From assembly GCA_023386795.1 (NCBI GenBank), contig JAEWJB010000012.1:1-12790 (forward strand): a stretch of DNA of 12,790 nt, in the 5' to 3' direction. Both the position numbers and the translations under genes were made by a program. Numbering within the stretch: the stretch's first letter is position 1; every line of letters starts with the position of its first letter. Under the pieces are notes generated by a model. The model ran no database searches, had not been told where the DNA came from, and worked only from the letters and a program-made list of their open reading frames with translations. The stretch comes from Pseudomonadota bacterium. Lineage in GTDB: Bacteria; Pseudomonadota; Gammaproteobacteria; Xanthomonadales; Xanthomonadaceae. Positions 7,239 to 12,790 of the stretch are shown in pieces.

Positions 7239-8218
7239 GGGGCGAGCCCGCGCAGGGCCTCATCAAGACGCTCGAATGCCGCCTCGTCCGGTGGCAGGCC
7301 GAAGCGCAGGCTGGGGGGTGTGTCGAACAGCCGGATGAGCACGGCGCGCTGTTGCAAGGCCTCGTGCAATTCGGCCGCGCGCGGATGGCGGCACCACTGG
7401 AACAACGCACTGCCTCCATGGGGCGGCAGCCCACGCGAGCGCAACAGCGCCGCCAAGCGCCCCGAGGCCGCCTGCAGGCGCGGGCGCGCGGCCTCCTGCC
7501 AGGCGTGGTCGCCGAGCGCGCGGGCCACGGCCCAGCGCGTCGGACCGCTCAACGTCCAGGGGCCGAGGCGCTCGCGCAGGGCATCGAGCAAGGCCGGCCA
7601 CGCACAGACGAAGCCGGCACGCGCACCGGCCATGCCGAAGAACTTGCCGACCGAGCGCAGCACGATGAGCCCCTCCTCGCCCACCTCCGGGCACAGGCTG
7701 TGGCCTGGCGTGGCGTCGATGAAGGCCTCGTCCATCACCAACCAGCCACCGCGCGCGGCCAATACGGCGTGCGCGTCGCGCAACGTGTCGGCAGTGAAGC
7801 ACTCCCCGCCCGGATTGTTGGGATGGATCAACACCAGTACCTCGAAGGCATCGACATCGGCCAGCAGGACATCCGCCGGTGCGGTGACCACGTCGTGGCC
7901 CGCGCGTTGCCATGCGTGCGCATGTTCGTTGTAGCCCGGCGCGATGACGCCCACGCGGCTGCGCGCGCGCAACAGCGGCAATGCCTGGATGGCGGCCTGC
8001 GATCCGGCGACCGGCAGCAGCGAGGGCGAACCGTAGTAGGCGACGGCCGCTTGCAGCAGTCCGTCCTCCTCTTCCGGCAGCCGATGCCACGCGGTGGCCG
8101 GCAAGGCCGGCACCGGCCAAGGCCACGGGCTCACCCCGGTGGAGAGATCGAGCCATTGGGCGGCCGGAATGCCGGTGCGCTGCGCGGCGCGCAGCAGGCG
8201 TCCGCCATGTTCGAGCAT
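7235..8218 (-). CDS. cobD: L-threonine-O-3-phosphate decarboxylase CobD (PLP-dependent)
   Basis: A 327-residue cytoplasmic fold-type I PLP enzyme, related to histidinol-phosphate aminotransferase, that decarboxylates threonine phosphate to (R)-1-amino-2-propanol phosphate, the linker of the nucleotide loop. Visible landmarks: LDLSTGVSPWP near the N-terminus (23-33), IHPNNPGG (131-138), MDEAFID (162-168) with the PLP-nitrogen aspartate Asp163, LRSVGKFFGMAGARAGF (187-203) with Lys192 as the Schiff-base lysine and Arg200 behind it, and LRFGLP (304-309) with the carboxylate-binding arginine. Slightly shorter than Salmonella CobD (364) and close to P. denitrificans CobC (333). ATG 8218 shares one base with the cbiB stop (TGATG); a GTG one codon earlier is an alternative. 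No threonine kinase such as PduX is seen, so the source of threonine phosphate lies elsewhere. In the P. denitrificans scheme it is named cobC. Confidence 0.92.
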   Translation of the reverse strand: MLEHGGRLLRAAQRTGIPAAQWLDLSTGVSPWPWPVPALPATAWHRLPEEEDGLLQAAVAYYGSPSLLPVAGSQAAIQALPLLRARSRVGVIAPGYNEHAHAWQRAGHDVVTAPADVLLADVDAFEVLVLIHPNNPGGECFTADTLRDAHAVLAARGGWLVMDEAFIDATPGHSLCPEVGEEGLIVLRSVGKFFGMAGARAGFVCAWPALLDALRERLGPWTLSGPTRWAVARALGDHAWQEAARPRLQAASGRLAALLRSRGLPPHGGSALFQWCRHPRAAELHEALQQRAVLIRLFDTPPSLRFGLPPDEAAFERLDEALRGLAP

Positions 8219-9153
8219 CACGGCCCACCGCCTGCGCAGAACGCCGCGAGCACTGCGCACCACAGCACCGCGCCACCGCGCACCAGCCAGAGTGCGCGCC
8301 GCACGCTGGCCGCACTGGGTGGAGCGCCCTCGCCCAGCGCGGGACGGGGTTGCCATTGCCCGTGATACGGCGCCGCGCCGCCGAGCTGCACGCGCAGCGC
8401 GCCGGCGCCAGCCGCCATGACCGGCCCCGCGTTGGGGCTTTTCCACGCCGGCGCCTGCGTGCGCCAGCAGCGCAAGGCCGATCGGGTGGCCCCGAGCAGT
8501 GCGTAGGTCAGCGCCGTGAGGCGCGCGGGAATCCAGTTCAGGACATCGTCGATGCGCGCCGCCGCCCAGCCGAAGCGCAGGTAACGCGGCGTGCGATAGC
8601 CCCACATCGCGTCCAGCGTGTTCGACAGCCGGTACAACACCGCGCCGGGTGCACCCAGCAGCAGCCCCCAGAACAGCGCAGCGAAGACTGCATCGCTGCC
8701 GTTCTCCAATACCGACTCGGTGGCAGCGGCGGCTACTTGCCGCGCATCCAGCGCCTGCGTGTCGCGGCTGACGATGCGCCCCACCGCCACGCGCGCGGCG
8801 GCCAGGTCATGGCGTGCCAGCGCGGATGCCACCGCCTGTGCGTGTTCGCCCAGGCTACGCAGGCCCAACGCGGCATACAGTGCGAGCGCGGCCCATGCCG
8901 CGGCCGCCCAGGGCGACCACCGCCACAGCCACCCCTGCACGAGGGCTGCCAGGGCCACCCACGGCAACACCGCCAATGCCCATGCCACCGCGCCGGCGAG
9001 GCGATCATCGCGATACAGATGCGCCGCCAGCCGCTGCGCCCACCGCCCGAAGCCGACCAGCGGATGCGCGCGCCTGGGCTCGCCCAGCAGCAGGTCGAGC
9101 AGCAGCGCGCCTGCGCCCACTGCCAGCAGCAGCGGGAACGGGCTCATCGCCAT
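8218..9153 (-). CDS. cbiB: Adenosylcobinamide-phosphate synthase CbiB
   Basis: A 311-residue inner-membrane protein that attaches aminopropanol phosphate to adenosylcobyric acid. Landmarks are LLLGEPRRAHPLVGFGRWAQ (21-40), VSRDTQALDARQVAAAATES (128-147), ENGSDAVFAALFWGLLLGAPG (150-170), YRLSNTLDAMWGYRT (174-188), FGWAAARIDDVLNWIPARLT (194-213) and SPNAGPVMAAGAGALRVQLGG (239-259). Hydrophobic segments lie around 8-23, 53-72, 82-97, 157-173, 207-221 and 286-306, in line with a polytopic protein. The length is typical (about 310-320). Two in-frame starts, ATG 9153 (MAMSPF) and ATG 9147 (MSPF), are close together; neither has a clear ribosome site, and the first is used here. It starts 13 bases after cobO ends, one of the two junctions in the cluster without overlap. 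Called cobD in the P. denitrificans scheme. Confidence 0.95.
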   Translation of the reverse strand: MAMSPFPLLLAVGAGALLLDLLLGEPRRAHPLVGFGRWAQRLAAHLYRDDRLAGAVAWALAVLPWVALAALVQGWLWRWSPWAAAAWAALALYAALGLRSLGEHAQAVASALARHDLAAARVAVGRIVSRDTQALDARQVAAAATESVLENGSDAVFAALFWGLLLGAPGAVLYRLSNTLDAMWGYRTPRYLRFGWAAARIDDVLNWIPARLTALTYALLGATRSALRCWRTQAPAWKSPNAGPVMAAGAGALRVQLGGAAPYHGQWQPRPALGEGAPPSAASVRRALWLVRGGAVLWCAVLAAFCAGGGP

Positions 9154-9166
9154 GGCATGCGGATGC

Positions 9167-9784
9167 TCAGAGTTCGATGCCCTTCTGCGCCATGATGCCG
9201 GCCTTGAACGCATGCTTGACCATGCGCATCTCGGTGACGGTATCGGCCACCTCGACCAGCGCATCCGGTGCGCCGCGGCCGGTAATGACGACATGCTGGC
9301 GCTCGGGCCGCGCGCGTACGGCGGCAATGACCTCGTCCAGCGCCACGTATTCCTTCACCAGCGCGATGTTGAGTTCGTCCAGCAGCACGAAGTCATAGCC
9401 GGGATCGGACAGCATGCGCCGCGCCACGTCCCAGGCGGCCTGCGCGGCGGCGATGTCGCGAGCGCGGTCCTGGGTTTCCCAGGTGAAGCCTTCGCCCATC
9501 ACGTGGTAGTCGAGTTGGTCGGGGAAGCGGCGGAAGAAGGCTTCCTCACCGGTGGCGAAGCTGCCCTTGATGAATTGCACCACGCCACACTGCAGGCCAT
9601 GGCCCAGCGAGCGCGCCAGCATGCCGAAGCCCGAGGAACTCTTGCCCTTGCCATTGCCGGTGTTGAGCACGAACACGCCCCGGTCGATGGTGGCGCGCGC
9701 GATACGGCGGTCGACCAGCTCCTTCTTGCGCTGCGCGCGCTCGCGGTAATGCGCGTCGTCGTCGCGGGGGGGCTGCGCGCTCAT
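9167..9784 (-). CDS. cobO: Cob(I)yrinic acid a,c-diamide adenosyltransferase CobO (CobA/BtuR type)
   Basis: A 205-residue cytoplasmic P-loop enzyme that transfers the 5'-deoxyadenosyl group from ATP to cob(I)alamin, cobinamide or cobyrinic acid diamide. The P-loop is NTGNGKGKSSSGFG (41-54). FIKGSF (71-76), MGEGFTWET (96-104), YDFVLLDELNIAL (130-142) with the acidic Mg-binding segment, and VVITGRGAPDALVEVADTVTEM (165-186) follow in the order usual for the family. The C-terminal KHAFKAGIMAQKGIEL segment matches the conserved end of CobO proteins. The arginine-rich N-terminal lead (about 10-30) is normal for the CobO branch. ATG 9784 overlaps the btuM stop as ATGA (9781-9784), so newly imported corrinoid and its adenosylation enzyme are produced from coupled genes. 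Confidence 0.96.
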   Translation of the reverse strand: MSAQPPRDDDAHYRERAQRKKELVDRRIARATIDRGVFVLNTGNGKGKSSSGFGMLARSLGHGLQCGVVQFIKGSFATGEEAFFRRFPDQLDYHVMGEGFTWETQDRARDIAAAQAAWDVARRMLSDPGYDFVLLDELNIALVKEYVALDEVIAAVRARPERQHVVITGRGAPDALVEVADTVTEMRMVKHAFKAGIMAQKGIEL

Positions 9785-10368
9785 GCCAGCGCGCCCGGCA
9801 CGCGGCGTGCGCCACGCAGGCGCCCCAGCGCGTAGTGCAGTGCCAGCGCCACGGCGAGGTAGGTGGCGGTGGTGCGCACGAACAGCGGTCCCCATTGTCC
9901 GGCCCGGGCGAAATACTGGCTCCAGTTCGGGTCCGGGTAACGACCGCCGAACCAGTAGAACGCACCGTTGGAGATCAGGAAGGAGAGCGCCGCGGCTGCT
10001 ACCCCGACCAGCCAGACGAGCCAGAGCGACGCCAGTCCACCGTCGCGCCGTGCAGACACCCAGCGACCCGCCTGCCACAGCACGAAGTACGAAAGCAGTA
10101 GCGCGTAGTACGCCGGCGTGACGCAGTAGTGCTGGAAGAAGCTCATCCCTTGCTGGCGGATCGCCACGTAATCAATAAGCACCGCCACGCCCAGCACCAA
10201 GGCGTACAGGGCGTAGCGGCGCAGGTAGAAGCCGCCGAGGAAACACACCGCCATCGTCGCGTCCGGCAGGTGCAGCCAGCTGCCGACGTGATGGAAGCGC
10301 GTGGCGGTCATCACGATCAACAGTGCGATCAACACCGCGTGCGCGGCGGGACGTGGCAGGTTCTTCAT
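9781..10368 (-). CDS. btuM: BtuM-like solitary S-component-type cobalamin transporter
   Basis: A 195-residue membrane protein with about six hydrophobic segments (about 8-24, 36-49, 52-70, 85-104, 112-140, 160-181). I assign it to BtuM, the proteobacterial family related to the S-components of ECF transporters that takes up cobalamin without BtuCDF and in Thiobacillus denitrificans removes cyanide from cyanocobalamin through a cysteine (Cys80). Here Cys82, in FFQHYCVTPAYY after the third segment, is the likely counterpart. The surrounding polar residues His26/His27, Asp66, Tyr87 and Arg155 have spacings compatible with residues I recall for BtuM, less surely. Context agrees: 15 bases after btuB, overlapping cobO, under a cobalamin riboswitch. 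Start ATG 10368 is eight bases after GGGGAG; the upstream ATG at 10374 is only two bases from it and is less likely. No ECF energising genes (ecfA, ecfT) are in the window. Confidence 0.82.
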   Translation of the reverse strand: MKNLPRPAAHAVLIALLIVMTATRFHHVGSWLHLPDATMAVCFLGGFYLRRYALYALVLGVAVLIDYVAIRQQGMSFFQHYCVTPAYYALLLSYFVLWQAGRWVSARRDGGLASLWLVWLVGVAAAALSFLISNGAFYWFGGRYPDPNWSQYFARAGQWGPLFVRTTATYLAVALALHYALGRLRGARRVPGALA

Positions 10369-10383
10369 CGGCATTTCTCCCCG

Positions 10384-12264
10384 TTACTGCGCCGGATGGT
10401 AGCGCAGGGTCAGCTGGTAATTGCGGCCGGGCTGGGCGTACCAGCGCGCGGTTTCGTACTCGCGGTCGAACAGGTTGTTGGCTGACAGGCTCAGCTTCCA
10501 CGCATCGGCGAACTGCCAGCCCACGCGCAGGTCGAGCAGGCCGTAGCCGGGCAGGCGCACGGTGTTGGCCAGGTTGTCGTAGCGCTCGCCCGCGCCGAAC
10601 ACGCTCGCCCCGACGCTGAAGGCCCCGAAGCTGCGGTCGGCATCCACCCGCCCGCTCTGGCGCGCACGGCGCTGCAGGACGTTGCCGTGATTGGTGTTGC
10701 CATCGGCGCGCGGGTCGAGCCAGGTCAACGTCGTCTGCAGCTGCCAGCCGGCCAGCTCGGTGGAGAAGATTCCCTCGGCGCCACGGATGCGCGCCTTGTC
10801 CACGTTGTTCGGCTGGCCGAACGGGTGGGCGTCGTCGACGAGGTCGGCGTCGTAGGCGATCAGGTCATCCACGCGGGTCTGGAATGCGCTGAGCGACCAG
10901 TGGCCCCAGCCGTGCTCGCCGCGCAGACCCAGTTCGGCGCTGCGTGAAGTCTCCGGCCCGAGGTTCGGGTTGCCGTAACCGGGGTAGTACAGCTCGTTGA
11001 AGGTCGGCGCCTTGAACGCGGTGCCGTAGCTGGCGGTCAGGCGCAGGGCCTCGGTGAAGTTCCAGCCCCACAGCAGGCTGCCGGTGTTCTTGCCACCGAA
11101 CTGGCTGTTGTCGTCGCGGCGCACGCTGGCCTGCAGCGACTGGCTGCCGAAGGTCTGCTGCCACTGCGCGAAGCCGCCGCGGTTGATGCGGTGGTCGGCG
11201 TCGTAGGTTTCGCTGCTCTCGATCTCGTCGCGCTGCCAGTCGAAGCCGACGGTCAGCAGGCCGGGGCCGGCGTTGATATCGGCCTGCAGCGAGCCGAGGC
11301 GGCGGCGGGTATCGAAGGTGGAGGAGTACAGGCCATCGAGGTAGGTGTCGCTGAGTTCGCTGCTGGTACCGGCGCTGGCGGTGAGCTTGACAGCCTCGGT
11401 CGGCGCATAGCGCACGCGGCCGCCGATGACCTGCTCGACGCCCTTGGACAGGTTATCGACGCTGCCGTCGTACTCGTTGCGGCTCTCGGCCCGCATCGCG
11501 TTGACCTCGGCATCCCACTGGCGGTTGAAGCGCCAACCGCCCTGCACGCCTAGCGAGTCGTTGCGGTAGCCGTCACGGTCCGGGTCGTAGTAGCGGGAGG
11601 CGGTGTTGGTGTAGGCGTTGATGCCGTCGGTTTCATCGTGCACGGCTTGCACGGCGTACCAGCCGCCACGTTCGCCGAGGTCGCCCTGGCTACGGCCGGA
11701 GAGCCCGGCGCTGTAGCGACGCGCGTTGTCGCTGCCGACGCTGAGCGCGACATTCGGCTCGAAGGGGCCGCGGGCACGCCGGGTAAAGATCTGGATGACG
11801 CCACCGATGGCTTCCGAGCCGTACAGGCTGGAGAACGGGCCGCGCACGATCTCGATGCGGTCGATCTGCTCGACGGGGATATCCTGCAGCGCGGCGCCGC
11901 CGGAGGTGGCCGAGCCGATGCGCACGCCATCGATCAGCACGACGACATGGTCCGACTCGGTGCCGCGCAGGAACAGGGAGGTGGCCTTGCCTGCGCCGCC
12001 ATTGTTGGCCAGCGAGATGCCGGCTTCGCCGCGCAACAAGTCCGGCAGCGATTGCGGCTGGCGGCGCTCGATCTCGGCGCGGTCGATGACGGTGACCGGG
12101 GCCAGGGCCTGGTCCTGGGTCTGGGCGGTGCGCGAGGCGGTGACGACGACCTGGTCCAGGTCGCGGGGGGCGTCGGCGGCACAGGCCGCGGCGGCGGGGA
12201 ACAACGAACAGGCCAAAGACGCCGCCAGGACCTGGCGACGGGACAACGACACGTGGCGATGCAC
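10384..12264 (-). CDS. btuB: TonB-dependent vitamin B12/corrinoid outer-membrane receptor BtuB
   Basis: A 626-residue outer-membrane beta-barrel receptor importing corrinoids with TonB/ExbBD energy. Residues 1-29 form a signal peptide with likely cleavage after ACA (27-29); SRRQVLA at 8-14 resembles a Tat motif. The TonB box is DQVVVTASR (37-45). The plug follows: TVIDRAEIERRQPQSLPDLL (58-77), LFLRGTESDHVVVLIDG (97-113), IEIVRGPFSSLYGSEAIGG (137-155). The barrel runs from about 165 to the end, with FNELYYPGYGNPNLGPETS typical of BtuB and a C-terminal FDREYE / YQLTLRY ending. E. coli BtuB is 614 residues. The start is GTG 12264, seven bases after GGAG (12272-12275); the upstream codons up to 12372 cover the leader hairpins and do not resemble a secretion signal. 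First gene of the cluster, directly downstream of the cobalamin riboswitch, hence predicted to be shut off by adenosylcobalamin. Confidence 0.95.
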   Translation of the reverse strand: MHRHVSLSRRQVLAASLACSLFPAAAACAADAPRDLDQVVVTASRTAQTQDQALAPVTVIDRAEIERRQPQSLPDLLRGEAGISLANNGGAGKATSLFLRGTESDHVVVLIDGVRIGSATSGGAALQDIPVEQIDRIEIVRGPFSSLYGSEAIGGVIQIFTRRARGPFEPNVALSVGSDNARRYSAGLSGRSQGDLGERGGWYAVQAVHDETDGINAYTNTASRYYDPDRDGYRNDSLGVQGGWRFNRQWDAEVNAMRAESRNEYDGSVDNLSKGVEQVIGGRVRYAPTEAVKLTASAGTSSELSDTYLDGLYSSTFDTRRRLGSLQADINAGPGLLTVGFDWQRDEIESSETYDADHRINRGGFAQWQQTFGSQSLQASVRRDDNSQFGGKNTGSLLWGWNFTEALRLTASYGTAFKAPTFNELYYPGYGNPNLGPETSRSAELGLRGEHGWGHWSLSAFQTRVDDLIAYDADLVDDAHPFGQPNNVDKARIRGAEGIFSTELAGWQLQTTLTWLDPRADGNTNHGNVLQRRARQSGRVDADRSFGAFSVGASVFGAGERYDNLANTVRLPGYGLLDLRVGWQFADAWKLSLSANNLFDREYETARWYAQPGRNYQLTLRYHPAQ

Positions 12265-12271
12265 TGAAACA

Positions 12272-12297
12272 CTCCTAATCCGCGCCTGCCCGCGCGG
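12272..12297 (-). promoter_or_regulatory. btuB ribosome binding site with adjacent GC-rich hairpin
   Basis: In the btuB leader, CCGCGC and GCGCGG (12292-12297 and 12280-12285 on the plus axis) can form a perfect 6-pair stem with a GGGCAG loop, ending four bases before the Shine-Dalgarno GGAG (12272-12275). The GGAG is seven bases from the GTG start. Further upstream the same leader has CCCTCCTT (12321-12328), a sequence that can pair with GGAG. These elements fit an expression platform in which the riboswitch decides whether the ribosome site is free. The pairing scheme is inferred, not computed. Confidence 0.5.
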
Positions 12298-12359
12298 GAA
12301 CGATGGAAGAGGACAGGCGGAAGGAGGGTGTGGTGGTGACGGGGAAAGGCCCGGCCCCA

Positions 12360-12381
12360 TGACATCGCCCACCGCATGTCA
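12360..12381 (-). promoter_or_regulatory. Leader hairpin between riboswitch and btuB
   Basis: TGACAT and ATGTCA form a perfect 6-pair stem (12376-12381 with 12360-12365) enclosing a 10-base loop, immediately after the riboswitch's B12-box. It is followed by a G/C-rich segment with no T-tract, so it is not a standard terminator. It may be a connector or part of the switching structure. Confidence 0.4.
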
Positions 12382-12388
12382 CGCCGCT

Positions 12389-12566
12389 CCGGGCCGGTAT
12401 CCGGGCTCGCGAGCGCGGGCGATGGATTCGCCAGCCAATCCGCGCCTTCCCATGCATCAGCTGCACAGTGGCTGTGTTGCGGACCTTCTCTCGCCTACCG
12501 TTGCGGGGGCAGCTCCGGAATTGAGGCCTTGCGGCGTCGCACCGGATTCCCGTTTAAACCTGCCAG
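12389..12566 (-). promoter_or_regulatory. Cobalamin (adenosylcobalamin) riboswitch
   Basis: Read 5' to 3' on the minus strand, the conserved cobalamin aptamer elements appear in the right order: GGGAATCCGGTG (12551-12540), GCTGCCCCCGCAACGGTAGG (12513-12494), the GCCACTG core (12472-12466), GATGCATGGGAAGGCGCGG (12458-12440) and the B12-box-like GCCCGGATACCGGCCC (12406-12391). The span is of the usual length for this RNA. It lies 125 bases upstream of the btuB start and no gene intervenes, so it should control the whole btuB-to-cobS run. In gammaproteobacteria this class commonly acts on translation initiation; the lack of a T-tract before btuB agrees. The B12-box variant (GATACC in place of GAGACC) is a small departure from the common form. 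Confidence 0.93.
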
Positions 12567-12597
12567 CTGTTCTTGGGAGGTCACCTGGGGCGGGCGA

Positions 12598-12603
12598 ATG
12601 ATA
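12598..12603 (-). promoter_or_regulatory. Possible -10 box of the btuB operon
   Basis: TATCAT on the minus strand differs from TATAAT at one base and would place the transcript start near 12591, about 25 bases before the riboswitch aptamer. No convincing -35 element is seen at 16-18 bases upstream. It is located just beyond the tail of the dispersed repeat. Weakly supported; position is the main argument. Confidence 0.3.
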
Positions 12604-12611
12604 GCGGGATT

Positions 12612-12790
12612 TACGGGCTTGCGGCTGGCTTTCCTGGGTCTTGCGGTGTTGTTGGGTCGTTGGCCTTCGATGTTGATCGGCTGTTTGTGGTCTGCGCGCG
12701 GCCTGCGGGGCGGGGCCTTTTCGGGACACGCCGTGAATCCATCCATGGAGGCTCGTAGGCGACATCCATGTCGCCTACGGTCCCGAAAAG
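12612..12790 (-). repeat. Dispersed intergenic repeat, right copy (inverted relative to the left copy)
   Basis: Bases 12719-12758 are the exact reverse complement of 1-40, with weaker similarity continuing toward 12612. This copy also shows the head missing on the left: a perfect 12-base palindrome (12754-12779) and an outer 11-base inverted repeat, CTTTTCGGGAC (12717-12727) and GTCCCGAAAAG (12780-12790). It therefore could form a nested stem-loop. The short open frames in it (for example an ATG at 12746) are not supported as genes. Together with the riboswitch leader it fills the 526-base stretch upstream of btuB, which holds no gene. Confidence 0.8.
12754..12779. repeat. Perfect palindrome at the head of the right repeat copy
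   Basis: CGTAGGCGACAT and ATGTCGCCTACG are exact reverse complements separated by CC, giving a 12-pair stem in either transcript. No T-tract follows on either strand. It is nested between the 11-base arms at 12717-12727 and 12780-12790. It could act as a transcript-end structure of the gene to the right of the window or as the recognition end of the repeat; the sequence does not decide. Confidence 0.75.

Noticed and set aside
5667..7934. A long (755-codon) plus-strand open frame opposite cobQ and cobD.
   Set aside because: It is an antisense shadow of two unmistakable enzyme genes, with no recognisable domains and composition typical of reverse frames in GC-rich DNA.
12495..12746. A small open frame of 83 codons within the right repeat copy (minus strand).
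   Set aside because: It lies in noncoding repeat and riboswitch sequence. The equivalent left copy is read in another frame, so protein-level conservation is not supported.
1..12790. The locus as a composite transposon or genomic island bounded by inverted repeats.
   Set aside because: No transposase, integrase or target duplication is visible, the genes inside are typical housekeeping and cofactor genes with uniform GC-rich composition, and the repeats look like common dispersed intergenic elements.

Overview
This GC-rich window comes from a gammaproteobacterium, most likely a member of the Xanthomonadaceae/Lysobacteraceae (Lysobacter-like). That placement is an inference from overall protein similarity, codon style and a dispersed intergenic repeat of a type I associate with that family; no marker gene in the window proves it.

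Layout. (1) Positions 1-148 hold one copy of a dispersed repeat, followed by a plus-strand YbaL/KefB-type cation:proton antiporter gene (221-1924). (2) A minus-strand AraC/GyrI-type regulator gene (1933-2820) converges on it with an 8-base gap. (3) From 12264 down to 2906 runs one compact minus-strand cluster of ten genes, in order of transcription: btuB, btuM, cobO, cbiB, cobD, cobQ, cobU, cobT, cobC, cobS. Seven of the nine junctions overlap by 1-8 bases, so this reads as a single operon with translational coupling. (4) The 526-base leader upstream of btuB carries a well-conserved cobalamin riboswitch (about 12389-12566), two hairpins between the riboswitch and the btuB start, a possible -10 box, and a second copy of the repeat in inverted orientation (12612-12790).

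How the genes work together. BtuB brings corrinoids across the outer membrane with TonB energy. BtuM, a solitary S-component-like membrane protein with a conserved cysteine, is the likely inner-membrane step, in place of BtuCDF. CobO adds the adenosyl ligand, CobQ amidates to cobyric acid, CobD makes aminopropanol phosphate, CbiB attaches it, CobU activates adenosylcobinamide to the GDP form, CobT makes alpha-ribazole phosphate, and CobS with CobC joins and dephosphorylates the lower loop. Corrin-ring genes, cbiA/cobB and a dimethylbenzimidazole synthase are absent from the window, so the locus looks like an uptake, salvage and remodelling unit under riboswitch control.

The points most worth following are the BtuM route, the putative expression platform between riboswitch and btuB, and the repeat copies that sit in the same relative orientation 5' of both divergent transcription units. 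Most of the content belongs to known families; I do not see a clearly new enzymatic system.
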